Source of the DNA: Norana najaformis
Lineage: Eukaryota; Annelida; Clitellata; Crassiclitellata; Hormogastridae
Reading direction: 5' to 3'
DNA length: 64,000 nucleotides
NCBI GenBank assembly: GCA_964023275.1
Contig: OZ029919.1
Coordinates: 6,839,623-6,903,622, forward strand
Shown here: in pieces, positions 24,701 through 32,046 of the stretch
How the letters are laid out: every line of letters starts with the position of its first letter
Numbering within the stretch: the first letter of the stretch is position 1
Made by a program: the position numbers and the translations under genes
The notes under the pieces: model-generated
What the model saw: only the letters and a program-made list of their open reading frames with translations
Told to the model about the DNA's origin: nothing
The model's database searches: none

Positions 24701-27700
24701 AAATTACAATGTTAAGTTGAGATGTGGGTGAAATAATTTCCTGTTTGAAAGCACTAACTTTTTATTAGTACAGTATATTCACATAAATAATTTGTGCTCG
24801 AACAGTTTGGGTTGTTAACTTTCTAGCCTGTGATTCTGATTTATGATGCCCATAATCTGCAATTTTATGGTCAGTTCGTTCCTGTGGTTGGTCAGTTGAT
24901 CTGGAAAGGGAGACTGTTATATGCGAATGTTAATGTTCCATTTTCATTTTAGTCTATTGATCTGGTTATGTGTGAGATGCGGATAATGAGTGATGTATTC
25001 GAGTGGAATTGACAAGTGGACATGCAGGTCAGCTGTGACTGACCTTGGGTCAAGCCTCTGCTTGATCTTAATTTGTCATTGGGTAAAATGCCCAGCTGAC
25101 CGAATACGGTTCTATACAGGGTTGGGTCTTCAACAGTTGACTGAGATTGGGTTGAATAGAGAGTAATCTTTCATAGCTGACGTGCCTTTCTGGGTCTGCT
25201 GACTCACCCTTGCCCTTTGCAAGTCCAGGCCTTCCTGTCTTGTCCCACAATCACTTTCCCTCCCTCTGCAGTTTATTTTCGTCTGCCCATCCTGCGGTGT
25301 TTGGGGGATGCACAATAGTCTTTTGGTTAGCATGCTCGACTGTCAAGAGGTTAGGAGTTCATATCCCACCAGGGCACAACGGTGTTTCCAGAATTCTGTT
25401 CCATTCGCACCCTTTATTGAGCTAAGCTCTAGAATGAGTCCACTGACCCACACTGTCAGTGGTTGGGATGACGAGGCTGCCGTCAGAGGGCTGGCCACCC
25501 CCTCATATGTTGAGGCTAAGATATGAAGTTCCTTTATAGTCATGGCTGCCGCTAGGGTTATTAGCTCAAGGAACTGCTATTCTTCTGTGGTCTTTGATGG
25601 TTTTAAATAGATAGACTGCCCTTGTACTTTGATACGTCGGCCGTGTAACACATTGACTAGCTATTTACACCAGTAAGTGGACAGTGTTTCTAAGCAAGTT
25701 GTGTACCTTTATAGAGTATCTGCTGATGGCTGTTGACTTTACATTTGTCTGCTGAATTACTCCTTTTGGTCCTGATATGGTTTTGGCACTTTACTAATTG
25801 GCCCATTCATGTGATCCGTTCATCAAAATGAACCCCATTCTAGTCATTCCATGGTGGATGACACTTTGATCCCTATATGGGGACCTTAAATGGCATGGCG
25901 CCCATTCAAAAGGATAGTGATGGGGAAGGATCTCACAAGTTAATTTTATTGAATAACGAGCATGGTCAAGGCCGTACAGTCACTATGCAAAACTGTGTAC
26001 ATTTACATTTACGCTTTTATAAAAACCTAGCCTTTCTCTTTCAACAATACCATTATTCATTCACAACCCATTATGTTCTTCTCCATACGTTATATTTGTT
26101 ACATACCATTTCCAGTCGTTATTACGAGAAATTAAAGCTGCTTTATGTTGTGCACAGGTGCTGTCTAACGGATCACTGCAGGTGGCGCCAGCATACATAG
26201 AAGACAGTGGAATGTACGGCTGTACCGCTGGCAACAGTGCAGGATTCACTCGGGAGGAAGTGTTCCTGCGGGTCCTGACTGGTAAATGCAAAGCAGGACT
26301 ACTTAAATGCAGCGTCTCAGGTGTCTGAAATTCAATGGAGTATAGAGTCTAGCAAGAAAGTTTCTGTGCTTTAATTTAACATGTGTTGGTATTGTTGCAG
26401 AATTTATGTAGTACATATTCAGCTTTTCTTAAGATGCGTTATTGTATCTGTTAGATAGCTTTGTTTAAGGGCCATTGTGAGGTTCTTAAAGACGCTATAT
26501 AAATGCTCAGATGCATACACGCATTTGTACATGCTGGATGCCGGTTCACATACCGATAGTGGAAATATTGCAGAGATTTTAATCCTGGGCAAGCACGGTC
26601 TGTACACGGGGACCTTAAATGGCATGGCACCCATTCAAACGGGCAGCGGTGGTGAAGGATCTCACCCGATTAATTAATTGAAAAGTGAGCAGTGTTGAGT
26701 CTATACAGTCGCTGTAAAATTCATTTACATTTTGTCCAAGTTATCTGCTCAGAGACAGTTCCAGACCAGTCTTTAATTTGCGGGATTTGTCAGGGAAGAT
26801 GAGGAGGAGAGGGAAAGGAATTGCCACCTGCCCTGATATGCTGAGGCCAAGAAAATGAAGTCATACTAATGGCTGCCTCATGGGGCTTGCTTAAGGGGCA
26901 GCTCATCTTTCTCTTCTTTTTCTCTTTGTCCTTCTCCTTGTCCTCTTTCTTTGTCTCCTTTTATGGCAAAATAAACATTGTGTCCTTGTTGCCTGGGCAG
27001 TGTCACTGTTTTTATTGTTTTCTGATTGACAGAATCGAACTTCATTCGATACCAGAATGCAGCAGAAGAGAACCAATCGGACGATGGCAATTTCAGCGTC
27101 ACAAAGGCCGTTGTAATCGCCGTTTGTTGTGTTGCCGCATATCTGACCGTTGTCATTGGACTAACGGTCTACTGTAGTCTTCGTCTGGTCCGAGCGAGGA
27201 ACCTCCGTAAGATGCATTTACTTTATCTAAACTAGTCTAATCTAATCGAATCTAATGACTTCTGTAGCACTGTTATCGTAACGTAAAAGGCATTGATCAG
27301 TCAGTGGTTGCTCCAAGTCAAGATTGTAATCAAAATCATCATAATCCATGGAGAAGCTGGGTCGAATTCCAGTAGGTTTTCTTTCTGTAATGTAAGAGTA
27401 ATGAGGTAACATTTTAGTGGTTCCTGAAAGTTCTGTATAAATTCTAGGTACATACCTTTATATATATGTGTGCACTTATGCATACATGCGTTTATGGGAG
27501 GCATACGTCTACTGTAGACCCTCTGAAAATATGCCAGTAATACCTAGATAGCAATATAAACGAAGATATAGCAAGACCTGACTCTGGGATTTTGACCTGG
27601 AACTGAAACCTTCCTGCCTATCGATTTTGATTTGACTGAGCACTTTTGAGCAAACTGGTTCCCACCACTTTGGGGGCTGTAGAAATCTAGAGCTTACGAT

Positions 27701-29926
27701 TACGAAGACTTGGACTAAACTCGAGTAGATTACTAGATTTGACAAATGACCAGAAGAATATAGCACAGACGCCAAACAACTGATGTCAGGAACTGATGAT
27801 GATGATGATGATGTTGACGGTAAATGCTGTATACCGGTAAATTTTCCAACACCATTTAGCATTTCTTCATCGCTAAAATCTGACTGTGTAACTTGTGACA
27901 GGTGTTTTGAGTAACTATGTAACTTTCCTTCTTCTGAAGGAGCAGCGGCTAATGTTGCAGCAAGTCCTACTGAGCAGACGGGGTTAATGAGCACACGAGA
28001 TTCGTCGGTTGTAAAGTGTGATACAGACAATCGTTCTCACATATCTGGAATCAGTTCCCAGCCCTCCCAGTCATCTCATTCCAATCCACTGCGTCCTCTT
28101 CCAGGATTCAAACTGATCCACGAGAGACTTCAGTTCTCCAGAAATCAACTACAGACCGTGGGAATGCTTGGTTCGTAAAATTAGACTGCTTAACTAACTG
28201 CTGATTAATTACCGGTAAATGTCATGGTGTTTATTTAATTCAGTTGGATGCTGATTTTGTTTATTTTATTTTTACTTATTGCTTACTTTTGTATTTACTT
28301 ATATATTATACATTATATGCAAGGTCAGTAAATCTGAATCTGATGTGTAAAACAAGCGCGCACAAACAACTTGTCCAGGGTCATTACACGGAGTTCCTTC
28401 AGCAGGATGGACCAATCCCCAAGCCCTGGATGCAAGGCCAGTGCATTGCAGGACTTGCCATTTACTTCCCCGCTTGTGCCTCTACCAATTTATACTGCTT
28501 GGTGACAGAGACAAGTGTGTGGGAACAGCTTGTACAGGTCGTTAAGTGGAGTCCTCTCAGAAGACTCAAACTCACAATCATTGGATTAGAAACCAAGTAC
28601 GCTACTGATTAGACCACTGTGTTGCTCAACCTTGAGCAGGGCACACAATTGTTTAGCACCACTGATTGATGAAAGATAGTGATGTTGTACATGTGTGAGA
28701 AAATAAATAAAATATTAGTTTCTTTAAAAACAAGCTGTATTCTATTTTCTGCTCTAGGCAAGTGTAATTACGGAGACGTATTTGTAGCCAAGGCTTTCAA
28801 CATAGTCCCAGGTAACAAAACGGAAACACTTGTTGTGGTTAAGTCTGTCCTGTCACAAGAAGAGCATCACCTGATCGAAGCCAGGACAGATATTGAAACC
28901 TACAGCAAGGCCAACCATCCACACGTTGTTCGACTTCTTGGAATCTGTAGAGAATTGGAACCAATCTTGGCCATTTACGAATACACAGACTGGGTAAGGA
29001 ACTTTAAAACCACAGTACCACATTGGCTTTCAACTCTTCAAGTGAAGTATCTTATAATCGCAAACTCAAAATTTCTACTTAAAAGCTAAGCACTGGTCAC
29101 CAGCTTATTTATGAGCGCTGTGTCAAGTCAGTGGGGTTGTCTAAAGATGCAATGTCAAGAACCAAGTTTGGTTGCCAGAAGACCAGAGAGGGTTGTGTTT
29201 AAGCTGAGAAAAATGGGAAGTGAAATATCTAGCTCTGCAAGTCTTATGAGCTAAATATTGCCAGGCTAACATACATAAAAACACTTGATTTTAAAGTTTA
29301 TTTCTAAGAAACATGCTTTGTTCTTTTGGAACTCTTAATACAATGCTTTTGTTTCATAGGGTAATCTGAAACAGTTCCTACAACTGTCACAGATTAACAC
29401 AGAAAATGTTCCTCAGTTACACTACTTGCAAAAACTGACGATGTGCATCCAGGTGGCACAAGGCATGGAACATCTATCCAGCCTTCAACTCGTCCACAAA
29501 GATCTTGCAGCAAGAAATGTTCTCGTTTTTCCAAATTTCGATGTCAAGATAGCAAACCTTGGACTCTGTCGTGACGTTTTTGCCAATGAGTACTTTCTGT
29601 TTCATCAGCACCTCATACCGTTGAGATGGATGCCACCAGAGACAGTTTTCGAAGACAAATACTCAACCAAGAGTGACGTGTGGTCATACGGAGTTTTCGT
29701 GTGGGAAATCTTTTCCCAAGCTCTGCTTCCACTAATAAATAAATCAAATGATGAAGTACTAAAAGGCCTCAAAACTGAAGAAAATAAACTTAATTGTCCT
29801 TTGACATGCCCAGAAAACGTGTGGACGATAGTGGAGAGATGCATACAGTTCAACACTAACGACAGACCAAACTTTACCGAATTAGCAAATCTGCTGAATG
29901 ATGTCTTAGCAGAAAGTATGGTATAA
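6666..29926 (+). CDS. PTK7: PTK7 (protein tyrosine kinase 7, pseudokinase receptor), 5' incomplete
   Basis: Fifteen exons with GT-AG junctions and consistent phases join into 965 codons plus stop. The order is Ig2, Ig3, Ig4, Ig5, Ig6, Ig7, one transmembrane helix, a Ser-rich juxtamembrane region and a tyrosine-kinase fold. PTK7 is a catalytically dead receptor for Wnt/planar-cell-polarity signalling at the plasma membrane. Orthology rests on PTK7-specific features: HKDLAARN in place of HRD, DFG replaced by NLG, the run VPLRWM-type LIPLRWMPPE, STKSDVW, and a juxtamembrane-to-glycine-loop region like that of PTK7. Human PTK7 is about 1070 residues, so the missing part equals a signal peptide plus Ig1, presumably in exons upstream that I did not find. 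Ig domains are split over two exons, except Ig6 in one. The introns hold many SINE and LINE fragments. Confidence 0.95.
7180..7830 (-). mobile_element. Probable non-LTR retrotransposon 3' end
   Basis: On the - strand, 7310-7180 is the family 3' region (GCCTTGTGCATTAGACACCG) found also at 15411-15530, 35693-35800 (-) and 7978-8050, 63440-63510 (+). Just upstream on the same strand is a 137-codon frame (7819-7406) in an unrecognised sequence that may be its decayed coding end. The 3' region is firm. The extent to 7830 is a guess. Confidence 0.5.
7978..8055 (+). mobile_element. Fragment of the same LINE 3' region, + orientation
   Basis: GCATCGGTTGAAGCCTTGTG and CATTAGACAATTGATGC match the family seen in reverse at 7180-7310, ending in TAATTATTAATTATT. 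Confidence 0.6.
8150..8210. repeat. (GAT)n/(GAC)n microsatellite
   Basis: Imperfect GATGAT and GACGAC triplets within a PTK7 intron. Confidence 0.85.
8657..8822. mobile_element. hAT-type MITE (166 bp) with 8-bp target duplication
   Basis: The left terminus CAGTGGCGTAGC is inverted at the right as GCTAGGTACGCCACTG. The flanking octamers 8649-8656 (ATCAGCAT) and 8823-8830 (TTCAGCAT) match 7 of 8. The interior is dominated by GGGCCC runs. It lies in the PTK7 intron between the two halves of Ig2. Confidence 0.8.
9790..9890 (+). repeat. Dispersed repeat, GGACCTTAAATGGC family
   Basis: GTACACAGGACCTTAAATGG, then CCATTCAAACGGGCTGCGGT and GGTGAAGGATCTC. The same order occurs at about 25875-25965 and 26590-26710. 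All three copies are in PTK7 introns on the same strand. Class unknown. Confidence 0.75.
11019..11167 (+). CDS. PTK7: PTK7 exon: Ig2, C-terminal half
   Basis: Carries the second Ig cysteine in EDNGVFSCTGRNVAGQ. Starts in phase 2 after TGGTAG and ends in phase 1 before GTAAAG. Joining to the previous exon restores a single I-set domain. Confidence 0.93.
11370..11545 (+). mobile_element. tRNA-derived SINE
   Basis: GGTGGCACTATGGCAGAGAG followed by a B-box-like CAGGTTTAAATCTCAGG and a body ending AAATAAAGGGATCC. It has tRNA-like spacing but no cloverleaf that closes. Confidence 0.5.
12425..12560 (+). mobile_element. SINE fragment (B box and body)
   Basis: GAGAGTATGGGTTTGAGCC and AACGTTGAGCAAGACTTTCA correspond to the B box and body of the SINE at 2141. 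The 5' half is missing. A further shorter body fragment follows the C-run at 12895-12960. Confidence 0.6.
12869..12885. repeat. Homopolymer (C)n
   Basis: An uninterrupted C run of about 17 bases, next to SINE-like sequence. Confidence 0.9.
13093..13243 (+). CDS. PTK7: PTK7 exon: Ig3, N-terminal half
   Basis: First cysteine in AMFHCEYNS (human has AMFHCQFS) and core tryptophan in STEWHFEQ. Acceptor ATCATAG, donor GTATGA, phases 1 to 2. Confidence 0.92.
13557..13687 (+). CDS. PTK7: PTK7 exon: Ig3, C-terminal half
   Basis: NGSLLIQNVDRNDVGYYRC supplies the second cysteine and matches the NGSLLLTQV stretch of human Ig3. Acceptor ATCACAG, donor GTAAGT, ends in phase 1. Confidence 0.93.
13750..14130 (+). 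mobile_element. LINE ORF2 C-terminus and 3' UTR with ATTACG-type tail
   Basis: GPPLWNRLPPELRQLSD is the typical end of CR1/L2-type ORF2 proteins (P-x-WN-x-LP). It is followed by CTGCCTGC units, a conserved block with CTGCCTATCGATTTTG, and a tail ACAATTACGATTAAA. Reverse copies are at 16633-17140 and 19450-19610, a forward one at 27590-27715, and a split one at 58771-59095. Short 3' ends imply 5'-truncated retrotransposition. Confidence 0.75.
14395..14465. repeat. (GAATGAAC)/(GAAT)n microsatellite
   Basis: GAATGAATGAACAAATGAAT units repeated about three times. Confidence 0.85.
14792..14915 (+). CDS. PTK7: PTK7 exon: Ig4, N-terminal half
   Basis: VDVRCHRPNGLPTPTL parallels the human Ig4 segment with CLPPKGLPEPS. 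Acceptor TCTCGTAG, donor GTAAGA, phases 1 to 2. Confidence 0.92.
15400..15560 (-). mobile_element. LINE 3' region (family of 7180)
   Basis: GGTGTCTAATGCACAAGGCA and AAGGTCAGTCCACAAGA match 7180-7310 and 35693-35800. The AATAATTATAATTAG side is the tail when read on the - strand. Confidence 0.7.
15654..15823 (+). CDS. PTK7: PTK7 exon: Ig4, C-terminal half
   Basis: Core tryptophan near the start (RWINPY) and the second cysteine in MDSGSYTCQASNMAA. Acceptor GTCCACAG, donor GTATGC, phases 2 to 1. Confidence 0.93.
15850..16045 (-). mobile_element. Dispersed repeat B (SINE-like, TAATCG tail)
   Basis: Read on +, it begins with a TAATCG-like tail and then has CTGCTTAAAAGC, CACCAGCCTATTCACAAG, TGCGTCAAGTCAGTGGGGTT and a GGGTGGGTTGTG end. 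Copies: 29075-29190, 31905-31985 (same orientation) and 58851-59040 (opposite). Confidence 0.65.
16417..16553 (+). CDS. PTK7: PTK7 exon: Ig5, N-terminal half
   Basis: LEGATATFDCKVIATPFPVT with core tryptophan in ITWTFEE. Acceptor CATTTTAG, donor GTCAGC, phases 1 to 0. Confidence 0.92.
16633..17140 (-). mobile_element. LINE ORF2 C-terminus and 3' UTR, reverse copy
   Basis: On the - strand this reads like 13750-14130: CCAGAATTACGACAATTATC, then HRSYTDSSSSL, CTGCCTGC units, CTATCGATTTTGTTTTGACT and a GATTACGATTATGATTAC tail. The two PTK7-intron copies are in opposite orientations. Confidence 0.75.
17385..17465. repeat. (CA)n microsatellite
   Basis: CA dinucleotides with occasional CACACG and CATACA breaks. 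Confidence 0.95.
17790..18235. repeat. Polypyrimidine tract (CTT/CCT-rich, + strand)
   Basis: About 440 bases heavily dominated by C and T (TCCTCCTCC, CTTCTTCTT). Long Pro/Leu/Ser-rich frames here are compositional. Confidence 0.85.
18735..19095. repeat. (GAT)n complex with internal duplication
   Basis: GATGATGAT, GATGTT and GGTGGTGAT triplets. The block AACGAACAGATGATGAACAG appears near 18808 and again near 18940, showing local tandem duplication. Confidence 0.9.
19450..19610 (-). mobile_element. LINE 3' UTR fragment, reverse copy
   Basis: GTAATCATAAGTTTGAGATT, GCGGGAACCAGCTTATTTAC and AAAACAAAATCGTTAGGC match the 3' UTR at 16633-16760. Confidence 0.7.
20375..20735. repeat. (CATA)n microsatellite directly before a PTK7 exon
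   Basis: CATACATA units with GCATACA and CACATG variants, ending about 50 bases before the Ig5 C-terminal exon at 20785. Confidence 0.9.
20785..20935 (+). CDS. PTK7: PTK7 exon: Ig5, C-terminal half
   Basis: LGILTVTGVHQLDEGNYACV carries the second cysteine. Acceptor TCGGGTAG, donor GTAAAT, phases 0 to 1. The preceding 4.2-kb intron is filled with microsatellites and LINE 3' ends. Confidence 0.92.
21395..21480. repeat. (CT)n microsatellite
   Basis: CTCTCTCT with CTGTCTCT breaks. Confidence 0.9.
21570..21840. repeat. (GAT)n microsatellite
   Basis: GATGATGAT with GACGAT and GATGCT variants over about 270 bases. Confidence 0.9.
21890..22130. repeat. (GTAT)n then (CTGT)n/(CCTG)n microsatellite
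   Basis: A GTATGTAT block passes directly into CTGTCTGTCTGC and CCTGCCTG units. The same GTAT-to-CTGT succession recurs at about 61460-61750. Confidence 0.9.
22725..22870. repeat. (AAT)n followed by SINE-tail-like sequence
   Basis: TAATAATAATAATAATAAG leads into ACAATTTATATAGCCCCG, a phrase typical of metazoan SINE/LINE tails. Low information beyond that. Confidence 0.45.
23135..23420. repeat. (GTAT)n-type degenerate microsatellite
   Basis: TATGTATGT, ATATATGTATATG and GTGTATATG units; the ORFs across it are low-complexity. Confidence 0.8.
23532..23795 (+). CDS. PTK7: PTK7 exon: Ig6, complete domain
   Basis: The whole Ig domain is in one 264-base exon: QLKFKPVP (human KLKFTPPP), GKIACHAEGRSTPSIRWL, then DAGNYTCVATNEQG. 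Acceptor ATGTAACAG, donor GTCAGT, phases 1 to 1. Confidence 0.95.
23960..24045 (+). mobile_element. LINE tail fragment, GTGTTAACA/(CTTA)n family
   Basis: CTCAGCCGATGGACTCATGG, CGTGTTAACAGATG and CTTACTTACTTACC match the fragments at 30885-30940, 44335-44470 (reverse) and 62030-62140. Confidence 0.6.
24347..24498 (+). CDS. PTK7: PTK7 exon: Ig7, N-terminal half
   Basis: VKEGTTAMFHCIAVGDPSPT and the core tryptophan in VHWDHNN. Acceptor GTGTTGCAG, donor GTACAG, phases 1 to 0. Confidence 0.94.
25305..25560 (+). mobile_element. tRNA-derived SINE
   Basis: GCACAATAGTCTTTTGGTTAG (A-box region), a loop CGACTGTCAAG (Asp GUC type) and a B-box-like GGAGTTCATATCCC. The body ends in GAGGCTAAGATATGAAG and ATGGCTGCC, shared with 2483-2925 and 26790-26900. 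Confidence 0.7.
25875..25965 (+). repeat. GGACCTTAAATGGC family repeat
   Basis: GGACCTTAAATGGCATGG, CCATTCAAAAGG and GAAGGATCTCAC in the same order as 9790-9890 and 26590-26710. Confidence 0.7.
26158..26281 (+). CDS. PTK7: PTK7 exon: Ig7, C-terminal half
   Basis: NGSLQVAPAYIEDSGMYGCT and AGNSAGF correspond to the human NGSLVIHDV...YTCIAGNS segment. Acceptor TGCACAG, donor GTAAAT, phases 0 to 1. Confidence 0.94.
26590..26710 (+). repeat. GGACCTTAAATGGC family repeat
   Basis: The best preserved of the three copies: GTACACGGGGACCTTAAATG, CATTCAAACGGGCAGCGGTG, and a GATTAATTAATTGAAAAG end. Confidence 0.75.
26790..26900 (+). mobile_element. SINE 3' body fragment
   Basis: GATATGCTGAGGCCAAGAAA and TAATGGCTGCCTCATGGGGC match the ends of the SINEs at 2483 and 25305. 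Confidence 0.55.
27033..27206 (+). CDS. PTK7: PTK7 exon: transmembrane segment
   Basis: A polar linker precedes a hydrophobic helix AVVIAVCCVAAYLTVVIGL and VYCSLRLVRARN, which ends in basic stop-transfer residues. Human PTK7 has the similar GAAVAYIIAVLGLMFYCKKR. Acceptor ATTGACAG, donor GTAAGA, phases 1 to 1. Confidence 0.93.
27236..27310 (+). repeat. Dispersed repeat with (TCTAA) tail
   Basis: AATCTAATGACTTCTGTAGC and AAAGGCATTGATCAGTCAGT. Similar sequence is at 34870-34930 and 36055-36125, and in reverse at about 6985-7055. Confidence 0.55.
27590..27720 (+). mobile_element. LINE 3' UTR fragment, forward copy
   Basis: ACCTTCCTGCCTATCGATTT, GACTGAGCAC, GCAAACTGGTTCCCACCACT and a GCTTACGATTACGAAG tail match 13980-14128. 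Confidence 0.75.
27940..28170 (+). CDS. PTK7: PTK7 exon: juxtamembrane region
   Basis: A low-complexity Ser/Asn-rich linker leads into LIHERLQFSRNQLQTVGML, which aligns with the human stretch just before the glycine loop. Acceptor CTTCTGAAG, donor GTTCGT (weak at +3), phases 1 to 1. Confidence 0.9.
28244..28660 (+). other. Unrecognised open frame inside the PTK7 juxtamembrane-kinase intron
   Basis: The frame is open for 122 codons (28244-28612) with a Cys-containing stretch GLAIYFPACASTNLYCLVTE that looks less random than its neighbours. No family was recognised. The end ACCTTGAGCAGGGCACACAA and GCACCACTGATTGATG resembles SINE body sequence elsewhere in the window, so a repeat origin is more likely than an alternative exon. 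Confidence 0.3.
28758..28993 (+). CDS. PTK7: PTK7 exon: kinase N-lobe
   Basis: Degenerate glycine loop GKCNYGDVFVAKAF, the beta-3 lysine in LVVVKSV, and HPHVVRLLGICRELEP before the hinge EYTDW. Acceptor TGCTCTAG, donor GTAAGG, ends in phase 0. Confidence 0.96.
29075..29190 (-). mobile_element. Repeat B copy
   Basis: CTACTTAAAAGCTAAGCACT, CACCAGCTTATTTATGAGCG and GTGTCAAGTCAGTGGGGTTG. Same family as 15850 and 31905. Confidence 0.65.
29360..29926 (+). CDS. PTK7: PTK7 terminal exon: kinase C-lobe
   Basis: Begins GNLKQFLQLSQ (human GDLKQFLRISK). Contains VHKDLAARN, KIANLGLCRD in the DFG position, LIPLRWMPPE, YSTKSDVWSYGVFVWEIF, and DRPNFTELANLL before the TAA. The missing DFG aspartate predicts no Mg-ATP catalysis. 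The lysine and HKD aspartate remain. Confidence 0.97.
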   Translation, partial: GNLKQFLQLSQINTENVPQLHYLQKLTMCIQVAQGMEHLSSLQLVHKDLAARNVLVFPNFDVKIANLGLCRDVFANEYFLFHQHLIPLRWMPPETVFEDKYSTKSDVWSYGVFVWEIFSQALLPLINKSNDEVLKGLKTEENKLNCPLTCPENVWTIVERCIQFNTNDRPNFTELANLLNDVLAESMV

Positions 29927-30879
29927 TGGGCATGCTACTTGTTAATTTTCCTAATAGAACCTCCTGTTGTGAAAACTGAGCTTTCCTGAACAAAGGCAAT
30001 TTCTCGTTTAAGATGCAATCATACGATCCAGAAAACGTTCTAATAACTATTTCAGTGCTGTCATCTATTTGGTCCTATGGTAAAGTAAGGTAAGGTTTTG
30101 CTGATTTTGTGTGCACCGTCATTTGTGTTACTTTTTGAAGACCGTGTCTCATAAACCTGGTTAGATTTAAATAGTCACAACATCATATCATTAAACAATA
30201 TTGCTTATTGCAATATAAGGCTCCTCCTGCCTTCCTTCAGTCAGTTTTTGAACATAGCCTTGTTTGATTAAAGTTCACTACAGTTGGTATGCGAGTTCAG
30301 GAGCATTGCTGACAAGTTACAAATATAGTGGTGCTATATAAATGTCACAATGATGAGAATGAAGAAGATCTTTTCAGCCTAAACATTGCTTTGCACAATA
30401 TGCCTAGGCCAAGAAAATGAATTTGCGATCTGAACGTTTCACACCCATTTAGTGGTCGTTCTCAGGTTAGCTTATTTTTGTCAGAATTTCTGCTTTGTAC
30501 ATTTGCTGTTTTATTTCGTTGTGATGCAGCATGTAGATTTAGTGGTTTAGGTCTAATTAGTTATTTTTGCAGGACAATCTTTACCTTTTACAGATATCTT
30601 AGCTGACCCATTGCCAAACGCTGGCAGACGAGCACAAGAATGTAGAAAGTGGTCCTATTTTATCCACTGACCACAGAAGCTGAGATGAAATAGCATCTCT
30701 TCTGCTTGCTGCATTTACAGCTCGATCAACAGGCACATTCTTGGTTCCTTGTGGTTACATGTAATTTAGTGGATCGTTTGTACAAATAGACGCCATCTAA
30801 AGAATACTCATAATTTTTACAGCTTGATGTTCTCCACAGTTTGTGGCATATTCCAGATTCAGGTCGCAGGCACGCCGAC

Positions 30880-30940
30880 AATTCCTCGCTCAGTCGATGG
30901 ACGTATGGCATGTTAACAAATGCATTACTTACTTACAGTC
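30880..30940 (+). mobile_element. LINE tail fragment, (CTTA)n family
   Basis: ATTCCTCGCTCAGTCGATGG, TATGGCATGTTAACAAATGC and TTACTTACTTAC. Same family as 23960, 44335 and 62030. Confidence 0.6.
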
Positions 30941-31904
30941 ATTTTGTCATCTGTACCTCATAAATGTTCAGGTCTTTCGGCAGGTTTCCTAACCTTATAC
31001 GTGTACCACAAACTTCCCTTTGGCTGGTATAACTTGCAAAAATGGCACATTGTATTCTAGCCCACTTGTATAAAACTGCAATAACAATTTATCGTTTTTG
31101 TATTGATTAAGCATAAGCAGGGTATTAGTACTTTAATTTTTTTGTGGAATTGACTGGGCTTAATACTGGTTAGTGTGCAAGATTTTTAAAGGTATCACCA
31201 GAATCATTTATGATGCACTATAGTTGGATTTTCTTCAAGAATTACCTTGGATTGAACTGTTTTCACCAGCTCTGGTCATATTTGCAGATACCTAATTATC
31301 AATGACAACCTTTAAATCAGTGTGAATGCAAGACATAGTCTTCAATTTTTGCTTGTGATTTTGCACAGATAATCATACTGGAGAGATTTTGAACGCTCTT
31401 AACAGTTGCTAATATATTTGGGGTACAGAACTTTTTTATATTCGTGATGTAGTGGTTCCTGTTTGATCTTGTATCAGTAAAATTGCTGTACAATGTGTAT
31501 CATGCTGTAAATTATAGTGTTGGATTTTGTCATTTAAATCTGGAAAAAGCTGATTACTGCTTTAATCTTTAAACACAATAGACAATTCATTTAACCACTG
31601 TTTCTAATTTTAGGCAGAGGTTCTTAAATTTTGCTTCTACGTCTAAATCATTAAATTAGATATTGCTAATATATTCTTATTGCTAGTGGAAACTACTAGC
31701 CATTTTTACATCACCAGTTAATACACAAATTATATACAGTGCCCTTTCAAGCCATTTCTTTAGAAGCACTCCCACACAGATCTAGCAGAGATTTTGCCGG
31801 AATATATTATTTTCCAAAAACTTCGCTTTCACACTGGTCGAAATTTCAAATTTTGATGATGTGCATTCCATCCCAATCACAAAATGCAGCTGATTTCAAA
31901 AACG

Positions 31905-31990
31905 CTACTTAAAAGCTAAGCACAGGGAACCAGCTTATTCATGAGCGCTGTGTCAAGTCTGTTGGGTTGTCCAAAGATGTCATTCAGATC
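31905..31990 (-). mobile_element. Repeat B copy near POLH 3' end
   Basis: CTACTTAAAAGCTAAGCACA, ACCAGCTTATTCATGAGCG and GTGTCAAGTCTGTTGGGTTG; truncated at the POLH side. Confidence 0.65.
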
Positions 31991-32046
31991 TTTTACCTTC
32001 AACAACAATTACGGTACACTCAAACAAACAACAGATGAACTTTTAC

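Larger units (their letters stand above)
29927..32046. other. Intergenic gap between convergent PTK7 and POLH
   Basis: About 2.1 kb containing the two 3' UTRs. ATTAAA-type sequences near 30190 and 30268 are possible PTK7 poly(A) signals, but no AATAAA stands out. It holds a CTTA-tail LINE fragment (about 30885-30940) and a repeat B copy (31905-31985). No further gene was seen. Confidence 0.6.
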
